Positions 1 to 11,747 of a stretch of 64,000 nt of DNA are shown one piece after another; position 1 is the stretch's first letter, and every line of letters begins with the position of its first letter. Source of the DNA: Cichorium intybus (Eukaryota; Streptophyta; Magnoliopsida; Asterales; Asteraceae). The notes under the pieces are model-generated. The model did not search any database, was not told the origin of the DNA, and saw only the letters and a list, made by a program, of their open reading frames with translations. The DNA lies in contig CM042017.1 in assembly GCA_023525715.1 (NCBI GenBank), positions 82,778,357-82,842,356 on the forward strand. The letters are read 5' to 3'. A program made the position numbers and the translations under genes.

Positions 1-17
1 CAAAGAAGTTTTCTGAC

Positions 18-440
18 ATGCTTCTTTTCTTGGAGGACACCCTTCCAACTAAAGCAGGGAGGGTCAACCATTATGCGAGTGGGCTACCAAGTGACTATTC
101 CTTAGAGGTCGGTAAAGTCGCTACTCTTGATGAGGCCATTGAGGCTGCAGCTAGAGTAAAATACATGTTAGAAACAAGAGCTAAGGAATGTCAAGCCTTT
201 GGAGAAAAGAGAAAGAAAATCTGTCCTTTCAGATCAAGCAAAAAGAGCCGTTTTTCCACGGGGTAAGAAAGTTGAGTTGAGGGAGTGTAAAAAGTGTGGG
301 AAACGCCATGGAGGTGAATGTAGAAAGGGAACGGATGATTGTTTTAAATATAGCCAACCTAGCCACAAGGCTAAAGATTGCAAGTTGAAGGATTCTCGAG
401 GATTCGAATGTTTTTCTTGACATGAGAAGGGTCATTACAG
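18..440 (+). pseudogene. Ty3/gypsy gag C-terminal remnant with zinc knuckle
   Basis: An 82-codon open stretch (18-266) resembles the C-terminal part of plant gypsy Gag (helical, then a basic tail). It is followed in shifted frames by Cys/His-rich sequence: KCGKRHGGEC near 290-320, then CFKYSQPSHKAKDC at about 345-380, where Tyr stands at the second Cys position of a CCHC knuckle, then a second knuckle-like C..CHEKGHY stretch near 407-440. Zinc knuckles bind RNA for packaging. A stop at 418-420 and frame changes make this non-functional. The N-terminal part of gag lies outside the window. Confidence 0.7.
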
Positions 441-469
441 CTCTCAATTCCCAAAGAAGGGAAGTGAAA

Positions 470-870
470 CTTTGATCTCCACTGCTAGTAACAAGAAGTC
501 AGAACCCACAAAAGTAAAAGGGCAGGCATTTCAGATGACTCGCGAGGAATCCAAGGAGACACATGATGTAGTTGCACGTACATTTCTTGTAAACTCATTA
601 CCTGCCTACATTCTTTTGATTCGGGTGCAAAATTTTCTTTTGTGTCTCATAAATTCCGTAAACGACTTAGTGTGCCACTTAAACCTTTAAACGTTGTCTG
701 TGTAGTAGAAATAGCAAATTAGGAATTAGTAACTGTGAATCATGTTTACAAGAAATGTCCAATTGAAATAGATGGGAGGACCTTTAGGGCCAATTTGTTG
801 CCAATTAGGATAAAAGGATTCGACATATTCCTAGGAATGGATTGACTTGGGCTTATAACGCAAAAATTCT
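470..870 (+). pseudogene. Ty3/gypsy aspartic protease remnant
   Basis: Between gag and RT the sequence can be read as a retropepsin in two frames. TFLVNSLPAYIL (about 577-615) leads into a DSGA-like motif near 614-630, the catalytic Asp-Ser-Gly triad of gypsy proteases, but only after a frame change. A second conserved block (IKGFDIFLGMD-like, about 812-843) follows shortly before the RT frame. Further stops and the frameshift rule out function. The assignment rests on position and these short motifs. Confidence 0.55.
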
Positions 871-1990
871 TTGTGGTAAACGAGTGGTGTCGATTAAACC
901 TCCCAATGGTAGTAAGATTTATGTCTATGGCGAGCGGCGTAACAATATACAAAGCCCTATCTACGCTATCAAAGCCCGAAAATGCATCCATAAAGGATGC
1001 GAGTCATTCATCGCTTATGTGCTCGATGGGAAGAAAGAAAAACAGATTTTAGAAGACATAAATGTTGTTAAGGATATTCTTGAAGTATTTTCGGAGGAAT
1101 TTCCTGGCTTGCCACCCGTTCGACAAGTTGAATTTCGAATTCATCTTACTCCGGGAGCATCTCCCATTTCTCGTGCACCGTACCATCTTGCCCCCACTAA
1201 AATAAGGAAACTTATGTCTCAATTTCAAGAGCTTCTTGACAAGGGTTTTCTCCGTCCTAGTTCTTCTCCATGGGGTGCCCCTGTTTTGTTTTTCAAGAAG
1301 AAAGGCAGAACTATGCGTATATGTATTAATTACCGAGAACTTAACAAAGTGACCATCAAAAATCGTTACCCCTTGCCGTGGATTGATGATTTGTTCAATC
1401 AGCTTCAAAGAGCTAGTTATTTTTCTAAGATCGATCTTCATTACGGTTATCATCAAGTGTGAGTGAAAGATGACGATGTTTGCAAAACCGCATTCCGTAC
1501 TCGTTATGGCAACTACCAGTTTCTTGTGATGTCATTCGGTCTCACTAATGCTCCAGCTGTTTTCATGGACCTCATGAATAGGGTTTGTAAACCTTTCCTT
1601 GATAAGTCTGTGATCGTCTTCATTGAATATATTCTGGTTTACTCAAAAAGCGAGGAGGAGCATGTGACACATTTACGAGAAATTTTGCAAACTTTGAAAA
1701 ATGAGCAATTGTATGCTAAGTTTTCAAAGTGTGACTTTTGGTTTAGAGAAGTGCAATTTCTGGGCCATGTTGTGTCGATTGAGGGAATCAAGGTCGATCC
1801 AACAAAAATTGAGGCGGTTATGAAATGGGATCCCCCGAAAATCCCCACCGAGGTTAGGAATTTCCATGGATTAGTCGATTATTACCGACAGTTTATCCAA
1901 GACTTCTCTAAAATAGTGGTACCATTGACCCAATTAACGAGGAAAGAAGTAAAGTTTGTGTGGGACAAGAAACAACAAGAGGCCTTTTAG
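842..1990 (+). pseudogene. Ty3/gypsy reverse transcriptase remnant
   Basis: Two open stretches, 842-1462 and 1463-1990, lie in one frame and are separated by a TGA at 1460-1462. The first holds the RT entry blocks (FPGLPPVRQVEFRIHLTPGA, then KKKGRTMRICINYRELNKVT). The second holds FRTRYGNYQFLVMSFGLTNAP, the palm region and the connection (VQFLGHVVS). The catalytic YxDD box is replaced by IEYI at about 1624-1635, so both metal-binding aspartates are gone. RT would copy the element RNA into DNA; this copy cannot. The upstream part of the first open stretch is the protease-RT linker. Confidence 0.9.
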
Positions 1991-2066
1991 ACCTTAAAGA
2001 AGAAACTATGTGAAACACCAGTATTGTCTCTACCTGAAGGCGTGGATAGATTTGTAGTATAAACTA

Positions 2067-2366
2067 ATGCATCCGCTAGAGACCTGTTGTGTGCTTATGC
2101 AACAAGGCAAAGTCATTGCTTATACTTCAAGACAATTGAAGGACGCAGAAACTCGTTACACCATGCACGACTTGGAATTAGCCGCGATTGTTTTTTCCCT
2201 CAAGATCTGGAGCCATTATCTTTACAGGACCAAATGTAAGTTATACATGGACCACAAAAGCCTTCAGTATATTTTTACCCAAAAGGAGTTGAACATGAGG
2301 CAACGTCGGTGGATAGAGCTCATCAACGATTATAATGGTGAAATTATTTACCACAAAGGGAAATAA
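2067..2366 (+). pseudogene. Ty3/gypsy RNase H remnant
   Basis: A 99-codon open stretch carries GKVIAYTSRQLKDAETRY, the Glu-containing block (HDLELAAIVFSLKIWSHYL), the Asp-containing block (MDHKSLQYIFTQKELNMRQR) and RWIELINDYNGEIIYHKGK. This is the standard order for gypsy RNase H, which removes RNA from the RNA:DNA hybrid. The first catalytic Asp region (normally TDAS) lies upstream at about 2050-2080, where a TAA at 2060-2062 interrupts it. The next conserved block (VADALSRK) follows just after the TAA at 2364-2366. Confidence 0.85.
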
Positions 2367-2559
2367 AATATGGTGGCCGATGCCTTAAGTCGAAAAGTTC
2401 GTGAAAGAACCATCAAAAGAAGATCCATGAGAATCGAAGTGGTTTCAATCCTAAATCAAAAGAACAATGAAGTCTAAATGGATGCACTAAAAGAAGAAAA
2501 TGTTAAGGAAGAAAAGATTGGAAGAAAAATTGAGTTTGAATTGAACACTCAAGGATTGA

Positions 2560-3497
2560 AAACTTACAAGGGATGAATCTGGTTCCCCAAGCATGGAGGG
2601 ATTCGAAATTTAGTCTTGGATGATTCTCACAAATCCAAGTATTCTATTCACCTGGGTAGCAAAAAGACTTATCAAGACTTAAAACGACATTATTGGTGGC
2701 TGGGAATGAATAAGAGAATAGCAAAGTATATTTCAAAGTGCGCAACATATGCACAAGTGAAGGCGAAGCATAAGTACCTAATGGTATCGGTACAAATACC
2801 GGCGGGGAAATAGGAAGATGTGACTATGGACTTTATTGTTCGTCTACCGAGAACCCAAAACGGGTAGGATAGTATTTGGGTCATAGTTGATCAACTGACC
2901 AAGAGTGCTCTATTCCTTGCTATCAAAGAGACTACACCACTTGAAAAGTTGGCTCAACTTTATATTGATGAAGTAATAAGACTCCATGGAGCATCATTGT
3001 CTATAGTATCTGATAGAGATCCAAGATTTACTCCAAAGTTTTGGGAAGCTTTAAAAGAAAGGTTAGGAACGAGGATCAAATTGACTATAGCTTACCGTCC
3101 ACAAACGGATGTACAGAGTGAACATACCATTCAAACTGTTGAAGATCTGTTGAGGTCCTGTGTTATTGATTTTGGTGACAATTGGGATGAGCATCTACCA
3201 TTGGTGGAGTTTGCATATAATAATAGCTATCATTCAAGCATTGGGATGCCACCATTTGAAGCGTTGTATGGTAGAAATTGTAGAACACCGTTGTGTTGGT
3301 TGAAAGCGGGTGAAACAAAACTTACCGGACTAGAAATAGTAAGTATAACAAATGAGAAAATTAGTGTGATTCAAGCAAATATGAAGGCGGCTCAAGATCG
3401 ACAAATAAGCTACTCAAGTTTGATCAAGAGACCTTATAACTTGAAAGAATGTGATTTGGTGATGCTAAAGGTATCACCAGGGTGTAGTGAGGTTTAG
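2560..3497 (+). pseudogene. Ty3/gypsy integrase remnant
   Basis: The N-terminal zinc-binding region is recognisable at 2616-2770 (HKSKYSIHLGS...YWWLGMNKRIAKYISKCATY), with Tyr replacing the second Cys of the HHCC set. The catalytic core follows at 2820-3400: DFIVRLP, a TAG at 2865-2867, then VIVDQLTKSALFLAIKET, SIVSDRDPRFTPKFW and YRPQTDVQSEHTIQTVEDLL, where the usual GQSER is altered. AYNNSYHSSIGMPPFEALYG marks the end of the core. Integrase inserts element DNA into the chromosome. Stops at 2811, 2865 and 3495 disable it. Confidence 0.88.
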
Positions 3498-3542
3498 AGA
3501 AAGAGGAAAATTGAGTCCAATGTATATGGACCCTTTAATATT

Positions 3543-3823
3543 TTGAAGCAAGTTGGAGTTCAAGCATGTAAATTGGAATTGCCTCAAGAATTGAGAGGAA
3601 TATGTGATACCTTTCGGGTATACTATTTAAAGAAGTATTTTGGAAAGGAAGAATTGGCCATTCCTTTGGAAGATTTAAGGGTAGAGACTCCAAGCAAGCT
3701 AGTTGAAAAGATAGGAGCAATGTTGGAGGTAAAGATCAAAAAACTAAGAAACAAGGAGATTGATATCGTGTTGGTCAAATGGAAACATTCTTTAGGATCA
3801 AATCTAACTTGGGAAACTTAGGA
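3543..3823 (+). pseudogene. Integrase C-terminus with chromodomain remnant
   Basis: A 92-codon frame begins with the integrase C-terminal segment (CDTFRVYYLKKYFGKEELAI) and ends in a chromodomain-like block (LRNKEIDIVLVKWKHSLGSN followed by LTWET). Chromodomains tether chromovirus integrase to modified histones and define this branch of Ty3/gypsy. The frame stops at 3819-3821, about 80 bases before the LTR, which is the usual spacing. Confidence 0.82.
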
Positions 3824-3883
3824 GTAAATGAAGAAAATATACCCCAACTTTACTAATTATGATTTCATTCCGAGGACGGAATC

Positions 3884-3902
3884 CTAATTAGGGAGACATA
3901 AT
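3884..3902 (+). promoter_or_regulatory. Polypurine tract of the Ty3/gypsy element
   Basis: A purine-rich run (ttagggagacataat) lies directly before the LTR start TGTAACA and follows the conserved 'ccgaggacggaatc' stretch usual at the 3' end of plant gypsy coding regions. It would prime plus-strand DNA synthesis. Confidence 0.65.
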
Positions 3903-6034
3903 TGTAACAATCAACTTTTGTGCCAATGTTCAAAATGTATGTGTAAGTTGGTGAAAGGAATGTAATGGGATAATTAAGTCTTTTGTCAAGAGCTTAATGG
4001 AAAAATGAGGAAATTTGAATTATATGTGTTATAATATGTAAATAGTTAAATTACGTCATATATTAAGTCCTTAATGGTTTATGTATGATTTATGATTGAT
4101 GAACATGAATTAAGAAAGAAATTTGACATAAAAACGAAAATTATGTAAAAATAATGTTGTTGGAAGTTTAGAATTAAATAACTCAAAATGGAATCTGAAT
4201 TGGGTCACATTGTGAAAATTGGAGTTTTTTGAATTATAAGAATGCAGGAAAAATAATGGAAGCATTTGGAATTCGGATGAAGAAGTTATGAGCAATTGAA
4301 GTTGGGCTAAAACTAGCAAAATTGAGAAGTAACCAAGTTTCAACTCGAATACCGAGAAAGGTAATTAGAACTAGGACAATTTCAGTAGGATTAAGCTGTA
4401 GAACTTTTTATTAGCTTTCTAAGGATAAGGATTGTGAAATTCAGTTAAGAAATGAGAAAGTTATGAACTCGTAAGGATTGGACAAAAATTTCATGGGAAC
4501 GAAGAATGTTGGAAAATTTTCCAAATCTGAGAAATGGTCCTACGCGGGTCGCGGGTCCGGGAACCCATTTTTGTTCTACGCATCCGGACCTTCTGTTAGA
4601 AATGGCGCAGGTCGTTGTGACCTTCACACGGGTCGCGTGGATTCCTTCACAAATTTGTGCGGGTCGTGCAGATCACCCTAGACGTTTTCTTAGCATGTAA
4701 AGTCGCGTGATCAAGCCATTTGGCTCCAAATTTGACACTAAGACTGTATTTTATGGTGCCACTTGTTTTCCACTAAGTCATTTGGATTTTAAGTACAGGA
4801 AAGATGACATTTTTAGCCATTTTTCACTCATTTGGCTCTAGAAACTCCTCCAAGAACATCTATGTGTGTTCTTGGTGTGTTAATGCGTGATTTAAATCAA
4901 GCATCAAAATTCAAGTAATTCAAGGGGCTTTTTAGTTCAAGGTGATCCTCTTGAGGTAAGAATCATATCCGTACAATTTATTTAAGTTAATTTCATGGGA
5001 TTTGAGTTACGACAGGAACCCTAAATTTTGGGTTGTTAAGAGTTTTATGAAATTGAAGGTTGTTTGGTGTTAATAACACTTAGATGATGATTATTTCACA
5101 AAAATTTCACTAGAAACACCATTAAATTATCAAGTTGGTTAAGTTCATGTTAGTGGAAATTCTCTTGATGAATTTCGGCAAGTCCCATGGACAAATGTGG
5201 ATAAAATATGGATAACTACGTTAGGTTGAGCAAAATAATATCATTGGAATATATATTTGACAAAATATTATCCAACTAAAGTCTTGGAGATCTTTGGATG
5301 TCGATATATATACATTAAAATTGGTCAAGTGATGGAAATGAAGCTAATAGATATCATTGATCTCAATATGGATAAATGGGATAATGGAATTGCCATCTTG
5401 TTAAAGTTAAATTAAGTTCCCTATTTAGTCGAGTATAACCTTAGTTATAGAGTCTTAACTGAATAAATGCTTATGATGGATTCTCATAAGTGAATGAACT
5501 ATGTATGAGTGTTAATGAATACGAATTGTATATGACTTAATAGGTGGTGAACAAGGCAAGGGTAAGGAGGCTTCGGGACCTTAGATAGCCAATTCTAGTG
5601 CAAGGTGAGTACATGTGGAGTTTTTCCCTTATTAGGATACATGGCAAAACTATTTATGAAATCATTTTTTGTTTTCAAGTATGAATGATGATCAAGCTTC
5701 TTTTATTACATTATGAATTTGATATGTTTACACCATGATATGATGAAATGTTTTGAAAATTATTTTATGTGATTTCAAATGAATAATTTATTTCAAAGTA
5801 ATGATATGTTTTAAACGACTGGTATTTGAGATGTGCGTAAATGCAGCAATGCAAGTTATTATGTTACCCACTTTCACCAGATCCATGAGCTTCCCGTAAG
5901 GGAAGGTAGAGGAGTCTACTAGGGTGGTACCGACCCCTTCGCGAAGTAGATGTCCTAAAACTTATGAGATTAGGGTGGACTGATTTTGTTCTTTCCATCC
6001 TAGTGTAGACTTAGGATAACACTTAAGGTGATTA
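3903..6034 (+). repeat. 3' LTR of the Ty3/gypsy element, first part
   Basis: Begins TGTAACA immediately after the polypurine tract and runs to the copia insertion point. No coding frame. It includes a GC-richer patch near 4530-4680 with repeated 'gggtcg' motifs. The upstream LTR is outside the window, so LTR divergence cannot be measured. Confidence 0.75.
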
Positions 6035-6811
6035 TGTTGGATTAGGTGTCTAAGCCATGACTAATAATTTCTATTTACCTAATTGATAGTAGCAAAGTCC
6101 ATTTGGGTTGCGCTCATGGCTAGAGGTTTAGCAGAAAATCCAAGAGAGAGAAAGATTGATTTATTATATGATTAATAAATCAATAGAAATAAAATAAATA
6201 GTTTATTAATATATTATAGTGATAATATATTAATTAGAAACTATATTAATTAATTAGAAATTAATCTGGAATTAATTGGATTTAATTTGGTGATTAATTT
6301 GATTAATTAAAGGTGCAGGGTCTGAATTGTAATTATTCAATAGTTGAGTAAGTGACAATTATGGTAGTTTAAGTGGCCAACGAAATTATGGAGGGATAAT
6401 CCATAATTTCGATTATTATATGTTAGGATAACTAGATTTGAATTGATAGATAAAGGTTTATCTTATTTGAATACAAAAAGGTTTATCTCTAAAGGCTTAT
6501 CTGGTGGCCACTTGGAAACTATAAATAGAGACCCCTAGGCACCATAAAAGCCATGAAATTTTTCTCTCTTCCCTCTCTCTGGAACTCTCGAAAACCCTAG
6601 TCTTGGGTGTGACTTCATTTGAGGCAAGGCACTTGCGTTGCTTAGCTTGCAAGAAACAACTAAAAGGTTAGTTTTCTTATTTATTTATTTTAGCAATTTT
6701 TGTTTGGCCTTTAGGAATTATTTACATGTTCAAATTTATAAAACATAGATCCAATCTAGGTTGTATGTGAGCTTAGGGTTTTAGTTCATAGATTTGCATA
6801 AAAACCTATAA
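6035..6811 (+). repeat. 5' LTR of the nested copia-type element
   Basis: 777 bp, nearly identical to 12860-13635. It holds a TATA-like box (ctataaatagag, 6519-6530) followed by a CT-rich stretch (ttctctcttccctctctctgg), a plausible promoter and transcript start. The 3' end adjoins the primer binding site. Confidence 0.92.
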
Positions 6812-6812
6812 G

Positions 6813-6824
6813 TGGTATCAGAGC
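6813..6824 (+). promoter_or_regulatory. Primer binding site (initiator Met-tRNA)
   Basis: tggtatcagagc is complementary to the 3' end of plant initiator Met-tRNA and starts one base after the LTR, as in most plant LTR retrotransposons. Confidence 0.9.
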
Positions 6825-7409
6825 TTTTGGTTGTTTTCTTATTGAATTGCTGTAATAGTTTTCCCTTAAATTTAGGGTTTATTGTTTCTAAACCCTAAAC
6901 AGAGCCAATCGATTTTTAGGGTTAGGGTTTTTGAAACCCTGGGCCCTCCTTTGGTATTTTCGAAATTTGCATAGGGTTTTAGAAAGTATTCTATTTTTGG
7001 TATCTTTGATTATCTAATAACTGGATAACCTTAAACCCATTATTTGTACTTCGAAATTTAGGGGTTTAAGAAGGGTTTAAATTAATTTGATTAATTTGTA
7101 ATACAGATCTGGATTTAATTAAATAATTAATTGTTTAATTAAAAGATAAACTAAATCATTTAAAGGTTTAAATTTAATTTTAAAATTAATAGTTAATATT
7201 TTGAAAATTAAATAGATAAACCAGAAATATTTTAAAAGTTTAAAATATTTAATTGATTTTATTAATTTGTAATACATATATGGATTTAACTAATTTAATT
7301 AGTTGTTTAATTAAAAGATAAATTAAATCATTTAAAGGTTTAATTTTAATTTTTTAGTTAATTGTTAATTTCGAAAAAATTAAATAGATAAACCAATAAT
7401 ATTTTTAAA

Positions 7410-7423
<14 letters not shown>

Positions 7424-7501
<78 letters not shown>
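7424..7501. repeat. (TA)n microsatellite
   Basis: About 39 uninterrupted TA dinucleotides in the AT-rich leader of the copia element. Confidence 0.97.
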
Positions 7502-7505
<4 letters not shown>

Positions 7506-7800
7506 GTTAATATTATATGTATAAGATAATTGGTCAGTCAAATCAATAGTAGGCCTCATTCACGAAGCTGGTCTATAAGGAAACTGCCTATAAAATGGCA
7601 GTTGAATGGGTGTCCACTCTCACCCACCGCCCTCTTGATCAGTGGAGGGTCGTTTGCCGAACGGGTTTGATAGGACAGCTTAATATCATTAAAAGGATAA
7701 TGTTATTAATGAAAATACTAGAACAGCTTTATAAAATCCAAAATCTAGTTACTTTAGGAAAAATATGAATTGATGCTATCCCATAAAATTGCACATTACA

Positions 7801-7861
7801 CTTTATGAGACATTAGTGAAGCGTGTGTGGTTAACCGACACACTAATAGGGGCTCATAAAG
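7801..7861 (+). repeat. Stem-loop module 1 of the copia-type element
   Basis: Arms ctttatgag (7801-7809) and attagtg (7812-7818) pair with cactaat (7841-7847) and ctcataaag (7853-7861). The 22-nt interior (7819-7840) contains gcgtgtgtggttaaccg, shared with three other modules in this element. Confidence 0.85.
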
Positions 7862-7882
7862 AGTGGTAATGGGTTTCTCATG

Positions 7883-7942
7883 ATTTATCATTATTGATGG
7901 AGCGTGTGTGGTTAACCGGCACATCAATTAGAGATGATAAAT
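7883..7942 (+). repeat. Stem-loop module 2 of the copia-type element
   Basis: Arms atttatcat and attgatg (7883-7899) pair with catcaat and atgataaat (7922-7942). They differ in sequence from module 1 but enclose the same 22-nt core (7900-7921). Confidence 0.85.
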
Positions 7943-8329
7943 GACATTAGGGTTACCGAGCATATTTGCTTGGTTATTCACATCTAGTTTGTGATCCTCA
8001 GCATCCCAATCACAAACAGTGGAGCATATTTGAGATTAAACATGCCATTGAACAGTTCAATGAATCTCAACAGATCTAGGAATTTCATAAGACTGAAATT
8101 GATAAGTGTTTATCTACCTTAATCACCATTATGTTGTGATTACAGCATCCCTCTTCACACCATAGTTGGGGTATTTTGGATCCAAGCCTTGTTAAATAAT
8201 AAATTGGGTAATTGTTTAAGAAGGATTAAAATTAAACTAATAAATTCAATTTTATAAGTGTCTGAAGATAGTGTCAATTCTCCTCATTCTCCACCTTCAC
8301 CCATTTCTGAGAGTCTTAGAAAGCACCTG

Positions 8330-9290
8330 TTAAATATGGTAAGGCTGACTGGCCTGAACTATGTGGTATGGCTTCACAAATAAAGAATGGTTCTTAGTTT
8401 TGCTGGCAAGCCATATCTTATTGAGTGTCCACCCCCCCCCCCAAGCAAGGCATCACACAGCAGCCTGTGATGAGCATGACCCCTTGACTATTGAGTCCAA
8501 GGAAGTTCGTTGCCTCATGTTATATATATTGGCCCTATGTTCCGTAGGGTTTAGAATTCCTGGGGTCAGATAAGTTAGCATAGCTGGTTAAGGAAAGGTT
8601 CCGAGAACTGGTTGAAAAGGGGACGAGCTAAGATCTTCAACAATCTTGAAGTGTGCAGGAAGTAGCACCAGTTCACTTGTTCTAAAGATTGAGAGACACA
8701 TAGGTGAACTGTATGAATTTGGTCACCCTTTGATCAGGAGTTGAGTATTAACTCGACTCGCTGGTATGTTCATGCAGATGTACAGGAAGGGTAACCAGAT
8801 AAGACAATCATGGAAATGCATTCAATGTTGACTCTGTATGAGTCGTTCAGGGAGTAGCATAGTTCCATTGATTCGGCTTCTTCGGGATTAAGTCTAGAAA
8901 TAAGGCACATCAAGAAATGATCCAGATCGTCTGGACTAGTTCTTCGATGTCTCAAACTGGGAATCCACAAGGTGGGACACAGTCACAAACAGATTGGAAA
9001 AATGCTCCGAAGTCGAACGGTTTGGAAACTCAGGAATATCTTAAACTCAGAACTCCTGATCCTTAATCCCTTGATACAGGATGTGTTTCTCACATATGCT
9101 CTGTATGCATGGACTTTGTAGGATGCAGGATGGTGTTGCATAGGAGCATATTTGGATTGGATCTGAAACTCATGCAGTTTTGGAGTTTAGTTAGATATTA
9201 TGACCTTGTTATTTGCTTATTAGATGCAAGCGACATTGTCTGTCATATAGTACATTATTCGAGGACATTTTGTTTTAATAAAATGTTGAT
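8330..9290 (+). pseudogene. Copia gag and protease remnant inside the nested element
   Basis: MVRLTGLNYVVWLHK (about 8336-8380) matches the start of copia Gag, followed by a decayed Gag helical region in shifting frames. DTGCVSHICSVCMDF (about 9073-9117) is the copia protease active-site block (Asp-Thr-Gly). YYDLVICLLDASDIVCHI (about 9196-9255) fits the protease/pre-integrase stretch that follows. The whole is broken by many stops, frameshifts and a C10 run at 8432-8441. Assignment is by short motifs in the expected order. Confidence 0.6.
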
Positions 9291-10119
9291 TTTCTTTTAA
9301 TTGTTTAAATTATCCTTGAAATGTTGTATGAGTGTGTCAATTACATGAATGGTAATAACTTGAATGTTGATGCATCCAAAGTGTTTGGATACATGAATTG
9401 TGTCCTCTATGATTGTTAAAGTAAGTTTTATAAGGATTAATTCAACCAAAGGTCCAGTTGGACAGGACTTTGGAATCATTTGACTTAAAGTCACATGATG
9501 AATTGAGCTCTTAATAAAACATTTGTTGCAAGAAATGAATCGACCAAAAATCTAGTGGATAGGATTTTGGAATCAGTTGACTTAGAGTCAGGTGATGATT
9601 GCATATCTTGAACAATATTAACAAAGTCATAAATTTACATATATACGTAAAAGACATTAAGATTATGAGCTACGAACGCATCAGTTACTGTGAATTGCTC
9701 GAATCTTCAAAAAGAACACAATTAGTTATGCTTCACGATATTTGTCAATTAGTGTGACGAATATGGCTTCGCTTATCAGAATAAGCGATAGAATTGAAAC
9801 ATTGAACAGTTCAAGGACTTCAAAGGAAGTATAAGATTAGCAGAACCTGAGTAACATCATAAACTGAGAAAATGTTTCACAGTTTATTCTCTTCCAAGAA
9901 TATTAATGGTTATAATGTGTCTTAGGGAAGATGATGGAGCATTGGTCGAAATAGTTCGATCATCGATGTATAAGATACACTTCAATTAGTTTCCGATGAA
10001 TTGAATATTCAACCAGTCATAGAAACCATATTCCGACCACATCTTAGACTAAGTAGGTTTTGCAGAAACTGTCTGAAGTGTAAAGCTGGGATCGTCCCAC
10101 TTGTACATAGAAAGTCCAG

Positions 10120-10330
10120 GGTCATATGTATGTTCGTCTGATCCTCATGACTATCTTGTACCTGATGAACAATTTCGTTTCATTGGCTACCCTGACCGTA
10201 ACTGTGAAAGAAGAGTTCTTTTTTGAAAAGGACTCATATTCTCAGGAAACAGTGGGAGTAAGAATAATCCTAAATGAGTTCAGGATTAGCCAATTAAAAG
10301 AACCTTTAGTCATCACTAGGCCTTGACCAG
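10120..10330 (+). pseudogene. Copia integrase C-terminal remnant
   Basis: FRFIGYP (about 10170-10190) matches the F-x-GYP motif that ends the copia integrase region. An adjacent frame reads EEFFFEKDSYSQETVGVRII, resembling the 'vFLEKEFLS...SG' segment that usually follows. The zinc-binding and catalytic core of integrase were not recognised between 9290 and 10120. Confidence 0.4.
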
Positions 10331-10730
10331 GAATCGGATTCCTGTCAAACCTGACATACTCTTCTCTTGATCAGTAGTATTGATCATTGTCATAAGTATT
10401 TATGATCTAGGTGACATACTGATTAGTTGTAAAACACTAAAGTTGGTACGGATAAGCAATCCGACTACTTGGAAGCATTGGTGAGCCCGATTGCTGCCAA
10501 ATAAGAGAACCTTAGGGCGAGATACAGTCTATGTGACATTTTAACTGATTTTACACCTGGTCTAATAGCCAGTGGGAGTAATTGAATCATCAAAAGCAAC
10601 ATAGATAGAGATGTGCTTACAGAACATCTGGTTGAATGAGATGATACTCAGAGTCAAGTAATTGATTTCGAGAGAAGCACTCTCGATAGAAGATGAAATC
10701 CGAAAGGATACTGTTTAGTAAAGTTGCACC

Positions 10731-10787
10731 TTGTGAGTCGTTAGTGGAGTGTGTGTGGTTTACCAGCACACTAATAGGGACTCACAA
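10731..10787 (+). repeat. Stem-loop module 3 of the copia-type element
   Basis: Arms ttgtgagt (10731-10738) and ttagtg (10741-10746) pair with cactaa (10769-10774) and actcacaa (10780-10787). The 22-nt core at 10747-10768 is a variant (gtgtgtggtttaccag). Confidence 0.82.
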
Positions 10788-11713
10788 AGAGCGTGCCAAT
10801 ACAAAGGTGCATGGGCCCAGGATTTATCCCACGGGCATCTCGCAAGAAAGGATATCCGGATTCTCAAAATATGCCAAAAGTTTGGATTTTGTGAATAGCC
10901 TGAAAGATTCCAGTAACTATGTCAGAAAGGTTTAGACTTTAGATTCTCAAAATGTGCCGAAAGGTCTGGATTTTGTGAATAGTTCGAAAGAGTCAAAGCC
11001 AGTGGGAGTATCGTTGTCATCTGTCTATGACTGAATGTTGGGAACATCTCTTATCATTACAAAGTGTAATGATTTGACATTAAGGGATGATTCACTACGA
11101 AATACTTAATAGAGATATAGCATACTCAAGTGGTTGTAAACATCTATGAGATAGATCAAAACTCTGCCAATATGATCTTGATGAGATTCAAGATGCATAA
11201 CCTCAGGAAAAGAGTTTCCTATCATTTCAAAGTGTGATGACTTGGCATGAAAGAGATAATGAAGGTGTAACATACTCACGTAATTCACTGACATCTATCA
11301 GATAGATGAAATCGTCAGTATAGACCTAGCCATTGAAGCATGATCTTGATAAGATTCAAGATGCATGAGAAGAGTCTCCGAAAGGAAATAGTTTTCAAAA
11401 ATCATGACACAATGATCTTTAGATTCCGAAAGGGTTTGGAATAAGATTAGATCGGATTCTACAAGCTTCTTAGATCGATCAGAAGTATCATGAACATGTC
11501 CTGATGACTTGATGCTTATGGCATAGTAAGTTGGATTCAGGATATTGTCTGGCTGGGAATACTGGATGGATTATTTGAACTCACATGAGAAATCATTGGG
11601 AAATGATTGGAGTGAAAGTGATAGTAATAATTTGAAAGAGTTTCTAAGTCGTAATTACTAACGTCAAGACGTGGTTCTAAAGGACTTCATGGCTAAAGAG
11701 TTTCGTTGGTATT

Positions 11714-11747
11714 ATGATGGAGCGCGTGTGGTTCACCGGCACATCAT
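11714..11747 (+). repeat. Stem-loop module 4 of the copia-type element
   Basis: Arms atgatg and catcat enclose a 22-nt core (11720-11741, gcgcgtgtggttcaccg). A short outer pairing ggt/acc (11708-11710 with 11751-11753) may extend the stem. Confidence 0.75.
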
